From Pontibacter coccineus (GTDB taxonomy: Bacteria; Bacteroidota; Bacteroidia; Cytophagales; Hymenobacteraceae), in the NCBI RefSeq assembly GCF_030546575.1, contig NZ_JAUOTN010000004.1, positions 62,001 through 126,000 on the forward strand: 64,000 bases of DNA, read 5' to 3'. Each line of letters opens with the position of its first letter. Position 1 is the first letter of the stretch. The notes beneath the pieces are model-generated. The model was not told where the DNA came from and ran no database searches. It was given only the letters and a program-made list of their open reading frames with translations. The translations under genes were made by a program, and so were the position numbers. Positions 8,242 to 17,518 of this stretch are shown one piece after another.

Positions 8242-8268
8242 AAAAGGGAGCCAGTAGGCTCCCTTTTT
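8242..8268. terminator. bidirectional terminator between convergent genes
   Basis: AAAAGGGAGCC pairs with GGCTCCCTTTT around the loop AGTA; A and T tracts on both sides serve the 56-aa gene on plus and the hydroxylase gene on minus. Confidence 0.85.
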
Positions 8269-8285
8269 GATTTTCATATGGCAAA

Positions 8286-8900
8286 CTACTTTGCGTTTGC
8301 GCGCTTCGGCATGGTGCCCAGGATGTAGTCCCAGAGCGGCGACGATACGCCATAAGCCACATTAGGGTCTTTGTAATGATGGATGCTGTGGTGGATCCAG
8401 AGTTGCTTCAGGAAATTCTTGGGCGGCGCATAGGCGTGCACCGCGTAGTGCACAAACAGGTATAGCGCGTAACCAAACAGCATACCGGCCACTACGCCAA
8501 ACACAAACTGCCCGAAGACCAGCTTGAACACAAAGAAGAAGAACGAAGCGATGAACAAACTCACGATCGGTGGCATGGCCAGGCGCTCCTTGTCTTTCGG
8601 GTACTCATGGTGGTTTCCGTGGAAGGTATACTGGATGCGTTCCTTCATCGGCGTGTCCGTGTCCATGTGGAACACAAAACGGTGCGCGCAGTACTCGATC
8701 AGCGAGAAGATAAGCCAGCCCAGCAGAAAGAAGCTGATCGCTTCCAGCACATTGATGAAACTGTAGGTGATCCCATAGTAGATCAGCCCGATGGCAATGA
8801 TGATAAAGATGGAAATAGGCAGTGCAATGTGCGTACGGGTCAGTCTTTCCAGCACAGGGTTCTGGAATATCTGCGCTTGTCCTTTGTGATTGGGTTTCAT
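8286..8900 (-). CDS. fatty acid hydroxylase / sterol desaturase family membrane protein
   Basis: Integral membrane di-iron hydroxylase of 204 residues. Histidine clusters typical of the family are visible: EYCAHRFVFH, FHGNHHEYP, HYAVHAY and WIHHSIHHYKD, with four or so membrane spans between and around them (ISIFIIIAIGLIYYGITY, FINVLEAISFFLLGWLIFSL). The short form lacking a cytochrome b5 domain resembles FA2H-type enzymes that 2-hydroxylate sphingolipid fatty acids; sphingolipids occur in many Bacteroidota, but the substrate here is inferred. Monocistronic by appearance. Confidence 0.85.
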   Translation of the reverse strand: MKPNHKGQAQIFQNPVLERLTRTHIALPISIFIIIAIGLIYYGITYSFINVLEAISFFLLGWLIFSLIEYCAHRFVFHMDTDTPMKERIQYTFHGNHHEYPKDKERLAMPPIVSLFIASFFFFVFKLVFGQFVFGVVAGMLFGYALYLFVHYAVHAYAPPKNFLKQLWIHHSIHHYKDPNVAYGVSSPLWDYILGTMPKRANAK

Positions 8901-9006
8901 AGTCAGGTTTTGCTAAAAACGGATTTTAACTGCAATATTAGTTAAATATTAGGTATACCGTATGTATTTACCGCTGCAATGCACGAGCGGTAACGCGGAG
9001 TTTTTG

Positions 9007-9528
9007 TTATGGTTTAACTAACGATTCTAACCGTTCAATGTTATACCTTTTTCCCGATAGCGTATACCTGGCCCGCTGATAGTAGGCGATGCGTTCAGCT
9101 AATGTTTTGACTATGAAATCCTTTAGCCCGGCTTCATTTTTCTGAGCCAGCAGGGGCCGCTGGCTTAAATCTGTTAAAAGTAACCGCTGGGCAAGTTCCT
9201 CAGCCGGCACATCCAGAAAAATGCTTGTGCCGTGCTGGTTGATAAAATCCATGTTGTCGAAGAAGCAGGGGGTGCCGCCGCCCGTGGCGACAACAACCAG
9301 TTCGAATTCACGCACCACCGCCTCCAGTGCCTGCCGTTCCTTTTGCCGGAACAGCTCCTGCCCTCCTGTCTCAAAGAGCTGCGCAATGCTGCTGCCTTCC
9401 CGTTGCTCGATGTACTCGTCGAGGTCTACGAAGGTATAGTCGAGCCGCCCGGCCAGCTGCCTGCCCAGGGTGGTCTTGCCGGCCCCCATCATGCCGATCA
9501 GGAAAATGTGCTGTGCTTTCAAAGCCAA
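9007..9528 (-). CDS. aroK: shikimate kinase
   Basis: ATP-dependent phosphorylation of shikimate in chorismate synthesis; 173 residues, normal length. Walker A is GMMGAGKTTLGRQLA (residues 12-26), the shikimate-binding DLDEYIEQREG follows, then FRQKERQALE with the catalytic Arg and VVVATGGGTPCF with the Gly-rich loop. LSQRPLL is the lid region. It starts 15 bases after the BT_3928-like gene stop, so the two probably share a transcript. Confidence 0.95.
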   Translation of the reverse strand: MALKAQHIFLIGMMGAGKTTLGRQLAGRLDYTFVDLDEYIEQREGSSIAQLFETGGQELFRQKERQALEAVVREFELVVVATGGGTPCFFDNMDFINQHGTSIFLDVPAEELAQRLLLTDLSQRPLLAQKNEAGLKDFIVKTLAERIAYYQRARYTLSGKRYNIERLESLVKP

Positions 9529-9543
9529 GGTATAGCGTTTCTC

Positions 9544-10635
9544 TTACAGCAAACTCACCAACTCCGAAACTCCGGGCGTGTCGTTGTGGTGCCACATGCC
9601 TTTTACAGTACCGTCATGCAGCAACATGGTGCCGGGGTTAGAGCGCATCATGGTCTTGAGCACCGTGCCGTCGCCGAAGTAGTAGGGAGCGGCCAAACCT
9701 ACCTCGTGGCGGAAAGCCTCAAACTCCTGGCGGCCCGACGAGGTGATGATCACCGGCGTTATACCTTGCTGTTCGGCTTCCTGCACCAGTTTGCTTATCT
9801 GATCGATGTGGCTGCGGTTAGCTTTCTCTACGCTGTGCACGATCACCAGCAGTTTGTTGCCGCTCAGTATTTCCTGCGTGAAGTCGCCCTCATCGTTCCA
9901 CACGTTAAAGTCGGTGATCTTCGGTCCGTCCTCCGGATTCACCGCCACCATCTCCTTGAAGGTATAGGCTTCGTCCATCGGGTAGTCCTCAAACTCCTCC
10001 TCCTGGCCGTCTTTCACCATCACGTACTTGTAGCGCAACGGTGCCGAAGGCTTCATCAGGGACGGGATGTTGTTGCCTATTTTATAGGCACGGAAATCGA
10101 CATAAGGCAGGTGCTCGTAGGCATACCAACCGATGCCCACCGAGATCAAGGCAGTGAGGGCTGTCACAATCGCGCCCACTTTAGGCTGCACCAGTGGCTG
10201 CAGGTATTTACGGTTAATAAGCAGCCAGACGATCATCACCAGCAGCACGATATCTTTTGTAAACGACTCCCAGGGCGTGAGCTTGATGGCATCGCCGAAA
10301 CAGCCGCAGTCCGTCACTTTGTTGAAATAGGCCGAGTAAAAGGTGAGGAAGGTAAAGAACACGATCATAGCCAGCAGCAGCCACAGCACTTCTTTAAGCT
10401 TCCAGCGGATAAGGAGCGCCACGCCCAGCACAATCTCCGCCGCACTCAGGAAAATGGACAGAAACAGAGCCGCCGGCACCAGCGACAAAAACACTGGCGA
10501 AATGTCGTGGGAGAACACTTCAAAATACTCCTCCAGTTTGATGGCTGTCCCCACCGGGTCGTTGATCTTGATCAGGCCCGAGAAGATGAACAGCACGCCC
10601 ACAAAGAGCCAGAAAAATTTGGTGATGTATCGCAT
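9544..10635 (-). CDS. BT_3928-like DoxX/MauE membrane protein with thioredoxin-like domain
   Basis: A 363-residue protein whose N-terminal half has four to five membrane spans of DoxX/MauE type (FWLFVGVLFIFSGLIKINDP opens it) with the motif DCGCFGDAIKLTPWES, a redox-type Cys pair as in MauE and VKOR-like proteins. The C-terminal half (about 215-363) resembles a thioredoxin fold without CxxC, with NKLLVIVHSVEKANRS and ITPVIITSSGRQ. This fused architecture is a Bacteroidota family of unknown function, usually near DUF1599 and folP, as here. A role in extracytoplasmic disulfide handling is an inference. Confidence 0.85.
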   Translation of the reverse strand: MRYITKFFWLFVGVLFIFSGLIKINDPVGTAIKLEEYFEVFSHDISPVFLSLVPAALFLSIFLSAAEIVLGVALLIRWKLKEVLWLLLAMIVFFTFLTFYSAYFNKVTDCGCFGDAIKLTPWESFTKDIVLLVMIVWLLINRKYLQPLVQPKVGAIVTALTALISVGIGWYAYEHLPYVDFRAYKIGNNIPSLMKPSAPLRYKYVMVKDGQEEEFEDYPMDEAYTFKEMVAVNPEDGPKITDFNVWNDEGDFTQEILSGNKLLVIVHSVEKANRSHIDQISKLVQEAEQQGITPVIITSSGRQEFEAFRHEVGLAAPYYFGDGTVLKTMMRSNPGTMLLHDGTVKGMWHHNDTPGVSELVSLL

Positions 10636-10723
10636 TTTGAGTTTGAGATTTTAAGAGTTGGGAGTTTAGGAAATCAGATAAACTGAATCACCCACACTCC
10701 CTAATTTCTTTTTTTCAGCGTAT

Positions 10724-10804
10724 TGTCATTTCGAACGCTAGTGAGAAATCTGAAGCCTTCCTGGCTTATGCTCTATCAGATCTCTCCCAAAGGTCGAGAT
10801 GACA
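10724..10804. repeat. 81-bp MITE-like interspersed repeat
   Basis: The left end TGTCATTTCGA...GAGAAATCTGA and the right end TCAGAT...GGTCGAGATGACA are inverted copies with a few mismatches, flanking CTGGCTTATGCTCTA. I recognise this layout (TGTCATTTCGA ends around an AGAAATCTGA core) as a repeat common between Bacteroidota genes. It separates DUF1599 from the BT_3928-like gene. Confidence 0.75.
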
Positions 10805-10825
10805 CATTTGTATCTGGCTTATACC

Positions 10826-11380
10826 TTACTTGGCTGTCTCCGCAAAGCCCTGCTTGATCAGCGCGAACACAGCGTAGTTGATCATGTCGCGGTAGTTGGC
10901 TTCCACGCCTTCCGAGATCAGGGTCTGGCCTTCGTTGTCTTCGATCTGCTTGGTGCGGTAGAGCTTCATCAGAATAATGTCAGTGATGGAGCTCACGCGC
11001 ATGTCGCGCCAGGCCTCGCCGTAGTCGTGGTTCTTGGCGTTGAGCAGCTTGATGTTCTCCTCGATGTGCTGGGTATACATGCGCTCCACCTCCTCTGCCG
11101 AAAGCGTCAGTTCGTCGCTCTCCTGCAGGCCGAGCTGCATCAGGGCGATCACGCAGTAGTTGATGATGCCCACAAACTCGTCGCGGATGTCGTCCTCTAC
11201 CATTTGCCTGCCTTTCTCCTGAATAGAGCGGATGCGCTGTGCCTTGATAAAGATCTGGTCGGTGATGGACGGCAGGCGCAGCACGCGCCAGGCAGTGCCG
11301 TAATCTTTGGTCTTCTTGACGAAGGTGTCTTTGCAGCGGTTTACTACCTGATTATATTCCTGGAGTGTTTGACTAATCAA
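10826..11380 (-). CDS. DUF1599 family protein
   Basis: A 184-residue protein with two copies of one domain: KDTFVKKTKDYGTAWRVLR and, about 85 residues later, NAKNHDYGEAWRDMRVSS; each is followed by IT-D-I-K-R-I/KQI-E and a DEFVGIINYCVIALMQLG / YRDMINYAVFALIKQG helix. The KDYGxAWR pattern is the DUF1599 signature; these are thought to be related to nucleotide-processing folds, but no function is established. No ATG lies near the domain start; a TTG at 11380 gives IISQTLQEYNQ-type N-terminus. It diverges from folP with about 40 bases between. Confidence 0.82.
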   Translation of the reverse strand: MISQTLQEYNQVVNRCKDTFVKKTKDYGTAWRVLRLPSITDQIFIKAQRIRSIQEKGRQMVEDDIRDEFVGIINYCVIALMQLGLQESDELTLSAEEVERMYTQHIEENIKLLNAKNHDYGEAWRDMRVSSITDIILMKLYRTKQIEDNEGQTLISEGVEANYRDMINYAVFALIKQGFAETAK

Positions 11381-11399
11381 CTTTTTAGCTTTAATTTTA
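11368..11399 (+). promoter_or_regulatory. folP-cdaA promoter
   Basis: TTTG at 11368 and TAATTTTA at 11392 (seven of eight consensus bases counting free positions) are exactly 20 bases apart. The predicted transcript start near 11406 leaves a leader of about 17 bases before TTG 11423. Confidence 0.5.
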
Positions 11400-11422
11400 A
11401 ACGATTGACAGATACGCCAACA

Positions 11423-12280
11423 TTGGAATCGAAAGATAAGTTTTTTCGAAGGAAAAGCACACTTAACTGCCGCGGAAAAATCCTTTCGCTGGACACGCCA
11501 CTCGTGATGGGCATCCTCAACGTCACGCCCGACTCCTTTTATGCAGGCAGCCGCCTTAACTCCCTCGATGACGTGTTGCACCGCGCCGAAAGCATGCTGC
11601 GCGACGGTGCTGACATTCTCGACCTGGGGGGTTACTCTTCCCGACCGGGAGCCGCGGAGGTATCCGTAGCCGAAGAGTTGGACCGGGTTATACCTGCCGT
11701 GGAGGCCATCATGCAGCGCTTTCCGGAGGCCATTATTTCCGTGGACACCTTCCGGGCCAAAGTGGCCGAGGCAAGTATACAGGCGGGCGCTTCCATCATC
11801 AACGACATTGCGGGCGGCAACCTCGACGAGGCCATGTTCGAAACCGTGGCGCGACTGCAGGTACCGTACATCCTCATGCACATGCGCGGCACACCGCAAA
11901 CCATGAACAGCCTGACGGACTACAAAGACCTGGTGCTGGAAGTGATAGACGAGCTACAGGCGAAGGTAGCGCAGCTGAAGAACCTGGGTGTGAACGACAT
12001 CATCCTGGACCCAGGCTTCGGTTTTGCCAAGACCGTGGATCAGAACTTTGAGCTAATGCGCCGCCTTGAGGAACTTCGCATACTGGAGCTGCCGTTACTA
12101 GTGGGAGTATCCCGCAAGTCCATGACCTACAAGTACCTCGGCATCAACCAATCAGAGGCGCTGGCCGGCACAATAGTACTCAACACCATCGCGTTAACAA
12201 AAGGCGCCGACATTTTGCGGGTGCACGACGTAAAAGAAACTAAACAGACTATCCAACTATACACGAAAGTAGCGCATTGA
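11423..12280 (+). CDS. folP: dihydropteroate synthase
   Basis: Joins 6-hydroxymethyl-dihydropterin diphosphate to p-aminobenzoate in folate synthesis. Both signature regions are present: VMGILNVTPDSFYAG and GADILDLGGYSSRPGA; later SVDTFRAKVAEA, IINDIAGG, PYILMHMRGTPQTM and LDPGFGFAK, with GVSRKSM near the C-terminus. No ATG precedes the first strand; TTG 11423 gives MESKDKFFRRKSTLNC, which fits relatives, giving 285 residues; TTG 11405 (291 residues) is the alternative. Its TGA overlaps the TTG start of cdaA, so the pair is translationally coupled. Confidence 0.94.
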   Translation: MESKDKFFRRKSTLNCRGKILSLDTPLVMGILNVTPDSFYAGSRLNSLDDVLHRAESMLRDGADILDLGGYSSRPGAAEVSVAEELDRVIPAVEAIMQRFPEAIISVDTFRAKVAEASIQAGASIINDIAGGNLDEAMFETVARLQVPYILMHMRGTPQTMNSLTDYKDLVLEVIDELQAKVAQLKNLGVNDIILDPGFGFAKTVDQNFELMRRLEELRILELPLLVGVSRKSMTYKYLGINQSEALAGTIVLNTIALTKGADILRVHDVKETKQTIQLYTKVAH

Positions 12281-13125
12281 TCCCTTTATTTACAGTAGGC
12301 TTCCTGGAGATTGAGTTGCTGGATGTGCTTGACATCCTGCTCGTAACAGTATTGCTCTACCAGCTCTACAAGCTCCTGACCGGTAGCGTGGCCCTCAAGA
12401 TTTTCCTGGGGCTGCTCTCCGTATACCTGCTATACCTGGTGGTAAGGGCGGCTGGCATGGAGCTGCTCAGCATCATCCTTGGCCAGTTTATGGGAGTGGG
12501 TGTTCTCGCTGCCATCATCGTGTTCCAGCCCGAAATCCGGCGTTTCCTTCTGCTCATCGGCAAAACCACCGCCTTCAACAACGACCGCCTGTTCCGAGGC
12601 TTCCCGTGGCGCCGCGACCAGGTGGAAAAACTCAGCCTCACCCCCTTTATTGAAGCCTCCAAGTCGCTGGCTGCCAAGAATACGGGTGCGCTGATCGTGT
12701 TTGCCAAGAGTTCGGAACTGAAATACTATGCCGAGTCCGGTGACCTGATCGATGCCGTGATCTCGAAGCGATTGCTGATGTCGATCTTCAACAAGACGAG
12801 TCCGCTGCACGACGGTGCCGTGATCATTTCGGGCAATCGCATTAAAGCAGCCCGCTGCATTCTGCCCGTAACAGAGAACAACGACATACCTGCTTCGATG
12901 GGTCTGCGCCACCGCGCCGCCATCGGCCTCAGCGAAGTAACCGACAGTGTGGTGCTGGTGGTATCGGAAGAGACGGGCCAGATCGCGCTGGTGCGCAACG
13001 CCGAGGTATACCGCAACCTCTCCTCTGCCGACCTGCGCGTCAAGCTCAACCAGTTCCTCTTCGATACAGACCAAAAACCAGCCGCTGCTCCGGCTCCTAC
13101 CGAGAAGTCGGTAACCGCAGTGTGA
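12277..13125 (+). CDS. cdaA: diadenylate cyclase (c-di-AMP synthase)
   Basis: Makes the second messenger c-di-AMP from two ATP at the inner membrane face. 282 residues: three membrane spans (about 12-100, LLDVLDILLVTVLLYQLY and on), then the DAC domain with the DGA motif in PLHDGAVIISG and the RHR motif in MGLRHRAAIGLSE, both intact. The C-terminal tail is Ala/Pro-rich. It starts with TTG overlapping the folP stop (TTGA). The folP-cdaA pairing is common in Bacteroidota. A terminator follows at 13146. Confidence 0.95.
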   Translation: MIPLFTVGFLEIELLDVLDILLVTVLLYQLYKLLTGSVALKIFLGLLSVYLLYLVVRAAGMELLSIILGQFMGVGVLAAIIVFQPEIRRFLLLIGKTTAFNNDRLFRGFPWRRDQVEKLSLTPFIEASKSLAAKNTGALIVFAKSSELKYYAESGDLIDAVISKRLLMSIFNKTSPLHDGAVIISGNRIKAARCILPVTENNDIPASMGLRHRAAIGLSEVTDSVVLVVSEETGQIALVRNAEVYRNLSSADLRVKLNQFLFDTDQKPAAAPAPTEKSVTAV

Positions 13126-13145
13126 AGTATAAACCATAAGCTAAT

Positions 13146-13178
13146 AAAAAAAGCCAGCCTCTCGGGACTGGCTTTTTT
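13146..13178 (+). terminator. terminator after folP-cdaA
   Basis: AAAAAAGCCAG and CTGGCTTTTTT pair around a ten-base loop, ending in T6. Confidence 0.9.
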
Positions 13179-13423
13179 ATTTACGATAACCCCTACCTCT
13201 TGTGGGCTATAGCTGCCTTTTATTAACACCTCACTGAGGGCTCAGACCACACTGTGTGGAAGTTGTTCCCCACCTATCTATCCGCTTCCACAGTTTGAGC
13301 AAAGCTTGGTAATTTCATAAAATACTATCCGTCAATAACTTAAATGAAAAACCAAGTTATGGCACGGTTATGCCAATGGGGTAATGCGAAATCAAATGTT
13401 AATCAGAACTAAACAAGCATAAC

Positions 13424-13765
13424 ATGAAAAAAGCAACTTTTTTAGCAGCCGCCATCGCCCTTCTTGGATTTACATCAATCGATGCCAACGCACAAGCTAC
13501 ACAGGCTGCTGAGCAAGCCCAGACGCAAACTCAGAACGACAATAAAGAGAAAGTTACCAAAGATCAGCTTCCAGCCCCTGTAAAGGCAGTGTTGGATCAT
13601 GAAACTTACAAAGAGTGGACTGTAGGCGACATCTACAAAGTGAAGCCAGCTGAAGGTGCTGCCGACGCGAAAGTTGTTTACGAGATCAACCTGACCAACA
13701 AAGAAGGTCAGTCTGGCACGATCACCCTTGACGAACAAGGCAAAGACGCATCTAAAGAAGAATAG
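13424..13765 (+). CDS. small secreted protein, possibly PepSY-like
   Basis: A 113-residue exported protein: signal peptide KKATFLAAAIALLGFTSIDANA with cleavage near AQA, a Gln/Thr-rich spacer (about 24-42), then a compact domain starting KDQLPAPVKAVLDHETYKEW and ending GQSGTITLDEQGK. The helix followed by strands resembles PepSY-like secreted proteins of Bacteroidota, but the match is weak. Own terminator; nearly 300 bases of upstream space. Function unknown. Confidence 0.75.
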   Translation: MKKATFLAAAIALLGFTSIDANAQATQAAEQAQTQTQNDNKEKVTKDQLPAPVKAVLDHETYKEWTVGDIYKVKPAEGAADAKVVYEINLTNKEGQSGTITLDEQGKDASKEE

Positions 13766-13809
13766 CCTCAGCGCATTTAAGACAATACTTAGAACTAACT
13801 ATGGAAAGG

Positions 13810-13834
13810 GCCTCCGCTAAGCGGAGGCTTTTTT
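13810..13834 (+). terminator. terminator after the small secreted protein
   Basis: GCCTCCGC / GCGGAGGC with loop TAA, followed by T6. Confidence 0.92.
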
Positions 13835-13838
13835 GCGT

Positions 13839-14057
13839 TTATACCTTATTTCTCCTGCTCCAAAACACCCAATACGCCAGCAACCCAAATACCGGCACGA
13901 CCCATAGCACTACCATCCAGAGCAAGCGCTCCGTCAGGGTATAGTCTGTTTTGAAGATCAGGTGTAGCAGCGAAAGCACGACCAGGATGTAGTGGGCCAC
14001 CACCAGCAGCACGATGGAGCTGAAAAAGGGATCGTTTTGGATAAAGCAGAAGAGCAT
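13839..14057 (-). CDS. PLDc_N-type small membrane protein
   Basis: A 72-residue protein with two membrane spans: IVLLVVAHYILVVLSLLHLI and LLWMVVLWVVPVFGLLAYWV, then a basic end SRRNKV. The second span with VVPVFGLLAYWVFW is the pattern of the phospholipase D-nuclease N-terminal (PLDc_N) domain found in stand-alone microproteins. A longer start at 14108 is possible but adds a polar stretch. A second protein of the same class lies at 36433. Function unknown. Confidence 0.72.
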   Translation of the reverse strand: MLFCFIQNDPFFSSIVLLVVAHYILVVLSLLHLIFKTDYTLTERLLWMVVLWVVPVFGLLAYWVFWSRRNKV

Positions 14058-14082
14058 AGAGTAGGCTTGAGATTGAAAAGTT

Positions 14083-14373
14083 TTACCCAAACAAAAGCTG
14101 ACTGACAAACCACGCCAGGTAGGCCAAGGCCGGGGCGCAAAGCAGGAGTATCATACCCAGGTTCACGCGCACCCACTGCGGGTTAAGCATCATACTAAGG
14201 TAAGCCTCCGCAGAAAGCAGAATGGAGAAGTAAAAGGTAATTTGCAGCAACGTACCCGTCAGATTTACCTCACCCCGCATGTCGGCTGTGGCATAGGCCA
14301 GAAACGAGATCACCAACCAGGCCAGCACGGTGCCGAGCAACAACTGTCCAGCCTTTATTTTGACATTGTTCAT
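14083..14373 (-). CDS. hypothetical three-span membrane protein
   Basis: A 96-residue protein that I do not recognise. Three hydrophobic segments: AGQLLLGTVLAWLVISFLAY, LLQITFYFSILLSAEAYLSM and NLGMILLLCAPALAYLAWFV. The ATG at 14373 is chosen since upstream sequence contains the kbl terminator. It sits 25 bases before the PLDc_N gene, so the two may be co-expressed. Confidence 0.6.
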   Translation of the reverse strand: MNNVKIKAGQLLLGTVLAWLVISFLAYATADMRGEVNLTGTLLQITFYFSILLSAEAYLSMMLNPQWVRVNLGMILLLCAPALAYLAWFVSQLLFG

Positions 14374-14415
14374 AGGTATAGCAGGTATAGGTAAATACCA
14401 TTTCTGACAAGATAT

Positions 14416-14453
14416 AAAAAAAACAGCCACTCCCCCAAAGGAAGCGGCTGTTT
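14416..14453 (-). terminator. kbl terminator
   Basis: AAACAGCC and GGCTGTTT pair; on the minus strand the stem runs into T8. It follows the kbl stop by about 25 bases. Confidence 0.88.
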
Positions 14454-14477
14454 CTATACCTTGATATTGTTGCAATC

Positions 14478-15674
<1,197 letters not shown>

Positions 15675-15739
15675 GGGTTATCTTCGTTAGGCTGTTACTT
15701 GTTTTATTTTGTTCGGACAGGTATAGCACCTGCCTCCGG

Positions 15740-17134
15740 TTATTCTTCTGTTTTAGGCGGCGGTCGACGGATGATGGGTCGCGGCCGTGGTGGTTTCGGC
15801 TTTTCCACCTGGTGCTCAGGTATAGGTGGTTCTCCAGTCGTTGCTTCCCCGAGACTGTCTACTGCTGGTATACTCGTCTGCTGCTCTTCCGCCTTCGGCT
15901 CTGCCTCTGGCGCTGGTGCTGCTGGCGGTGTCGGGCGCTTGATAATCGGGCGCGGTCTTGGCGGCCTGGCTGGTGACGTCGCATCTGATCCGGCTTCCGG
16001 TGTATTTTCAATTGGCTTCTCTCCTGCCTGCTCCGTTTCAGTAGTCTGTGCTGTTAGTGACGTTTCCGCAGGGGAGACATTTGCTGGCAGTTTCCCTTCT
16101 GGTGATACGTCTGCAGTCGAATCAGGTATAGCAAGTTCCTCCTCAGCAGATCTCACCTCTTCCGGCTTCGCTTCCGCTGCAGCTGGTTTGGACAAAGCAG
16201 CCGGGCGCTTCATGACAGGCCGTGGCCTGGGCGGTTTTGGTGCGTCTTCGGTAGCTGATTGCGTTGAGTTGTCTATACCTGTTGGCGCTGTTTCTGCTCC
16301 AGCTGACTTATCTTCAGTACTTGGAATGGATTGCTCCTCTTCCACAGGCTTCTGCAAAGCGGTTGGCCTTTTGATCACCGGTCTTGGCCTAGCTGGCTTG
16401 GGGGCTTCTGCAACTGCTTCGCTTGCTGGTGTTATACCTTCGGCTGGCTGTTCCGTCGCAGGTTGCTCCTCACCTTGCGGTGGAGTGTGCAATGCGGCAG
16501 GTCGCCTGATCACAGGCCGCGGACGGGCTGGCTTAGTCGTTTCAGCTGATGCTTCCGAAGAAACGCTCTGCTCAGGTATAGCTTTAGTATCCTGCTCTTG
16601 GCTGGCTGTCTGATCTTCTGGTTTTGCAAGGGCGGCCGGGCGCTTGATCACCGGTCTGGCGCGTGGTGCGGCAGGCTTGGCGGCTTCTTCGGCTGGTTTA
16701 ACTGCTGTGGTTTCCTCTCCTTCCACGGGTGGCTTCAGGGCAGCTGGTCGGCGCACCACAGGTTTTGGTTTAGACGCTGCAGCAGGTGTAACCGGCTTTT
16801 CCTCAGTTGTTTCCTGTGGAACATCCGGGGTAACAGGTATAGCGACCGGAGCCTCTGTTAAAACCGTTGGAGTTACTGTTTCAGTGCTACTGGCAGGGGT
16901 CGCACGCTGGGCAGCTGGCCGTGGAGCGGCTGTAGTGGCTGGCCTTGGTACGTCCTCTTCGCGCAGGTGGTAGCGGAGCCGCACGTTGTTGAGCACCATT
17001 TTCACGGCCACATAAAAGCTGTTGGGGTGCATTTGCGCATACATGCTTTCCCAGGCCTGGTACCGGGCCGGGTCTTCTGCCGCAAAGGCTCCCCTGTTTA
17101 TCCGCTTCTTTATGAGGTACTCTTCAAACGTCAT
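15740..17134 (-). CDS. protein with seven RPRPVIKRP-type repeats
   Basis: A 464-residue protein. A conserved-looking N-terminal domain of about 60 residues (MTFEEYLIKKRINRGAFAAE, then YAQMHPNSFYVAVKMVLNNV) is followed only by a disordered region made of seven basic repeats: PKPVVRRPAALKP, RARPVIKRPAALAKP, RPRPVIRRPAALHTP, RPRPVIKRPTALQKP, RPRPVMKRPAALSKP, RPRPIIKRPTPP and, at the very C-terminus, RPRPIIRRPPPKTEE. They are separated by acidic Glu/Ala/Thr/Pro spacers of 15-50 residues. No signal peptide. Function unknown; charged alternation suggests nucleic-acid or partner binding. It lies between kbl and tdh. Confidence 0.85.
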   Translation of the reverse strand: MTFEEYLIKKRINRGAFAAEDPARYQAWESMYAQMHPNSFYVAVKMVLNNVRLRYHLREEDVPRPATTAAPRPAAQRATPASSTETVTPTVLTEAPVAIPVTPDVPQETTEEKPVTPAAASKPKPVVRRPAALKPPVEGEETTAVKPAEEAAKPAAPRARPVIKRPAALAKPEDQTASQEQDTKAIPEQSVSSEASAETTKPARPRPVIRRPAALHTPPQGEEQPATEQPAEGITPASEAVAEAPKPARPRPVIKRPTALQKPVEEEQSIPSTEDKSAGAETAPTGIDNSTQSATEDAPKPPRPRPVMKRPAALSKPAAAEAKPEEVRSAEEELAIPDSTADVSPEGKLPANVSPAETSLTAQTTETEQAGEKPIENTPEAGSDATSPARPPRPRPIIKRPTPPAAPAPEAEPKAEEQQTSIPAVDSLGEATTGEPPIPEHQVEKPKPPRPRPIIRRPPPKTEE

Positions 17135-17160
17135 AGTGCGCTGACCGTGTGCTATACCTG

Positions 17161-17168
17161 CAAAGGTA
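17161..17168 (-). promoter_or_regulatory. -7 box for the RPRP repeat protein
   Basis: Minus-strand TACCTTTG is a perfect TAnnTTTG box 27 bases before the ATG. No clear -33 TTTG is seen. Confidence 0.4.
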
Positions 17169-17491
17169 CGGAAACAGGTCTGAATCATGTTTATATTCGT
17201 TCAATTGGCCCGCTGTGCTACCTGAATCGGCCTTTTGCTCAACAAATATAAGAAAATCGCACTCCTGAAACAGGATGGTATTATTTCTAATTTACCATTG
17301 CGTTACTTAATCGTTAAATCTGTCCTTTGCTATTTCAGTACCCGGTTCGCCGCTATACCTTTGGACTGTGGTGAAAATATCAGGTTAAGATTAAATTAGT
17401 GAGCTTGAAGCGCTTGCCTTTGGCAGGCGTTTTCTATTTCAGAACCGCTGGGATTCTTGCGCTTATACTTTCAGGATTGCCCTGAAATCGG

Positions 17492-17499
17492 TTACTTTG
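17492..17499 (+). promoter_or_regulatory. candidate -7 box for tdh
   Basis: TTACTTTG differs from TAnnTTTG by one base and ends 19 bases before the tdh ATG. No convincing -33 element. Confidence 0.35.
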
Positions 17500-17518
17500 T
17501 GCAAATAATTTTAAGACT

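Larger units (their letters stand above)
17135..17518. other. intergenic region between the repeat protein and tdh
   Basis: About 380 bases of AT-rich sequence between divergent genes. It holds candidate -7 boxes for both, several TATACC motif copies and no open frame with coding character. Confidence 0.6.

Noticed and set aside
9232..10686. 484-residue plus-strand open frame
   Set aside because: Antisense to aroK and the BT_3928-like gene, both unmistakable; rich in His/Arg/Val as shadows of GC-skewed codons are.
15699..16613. 304-residue Ser/Gly/Ala-rich plus-strand frame
   Set aside because: It is the complement of the RPRP repeat region; its repeats only mirror those of the real gene.
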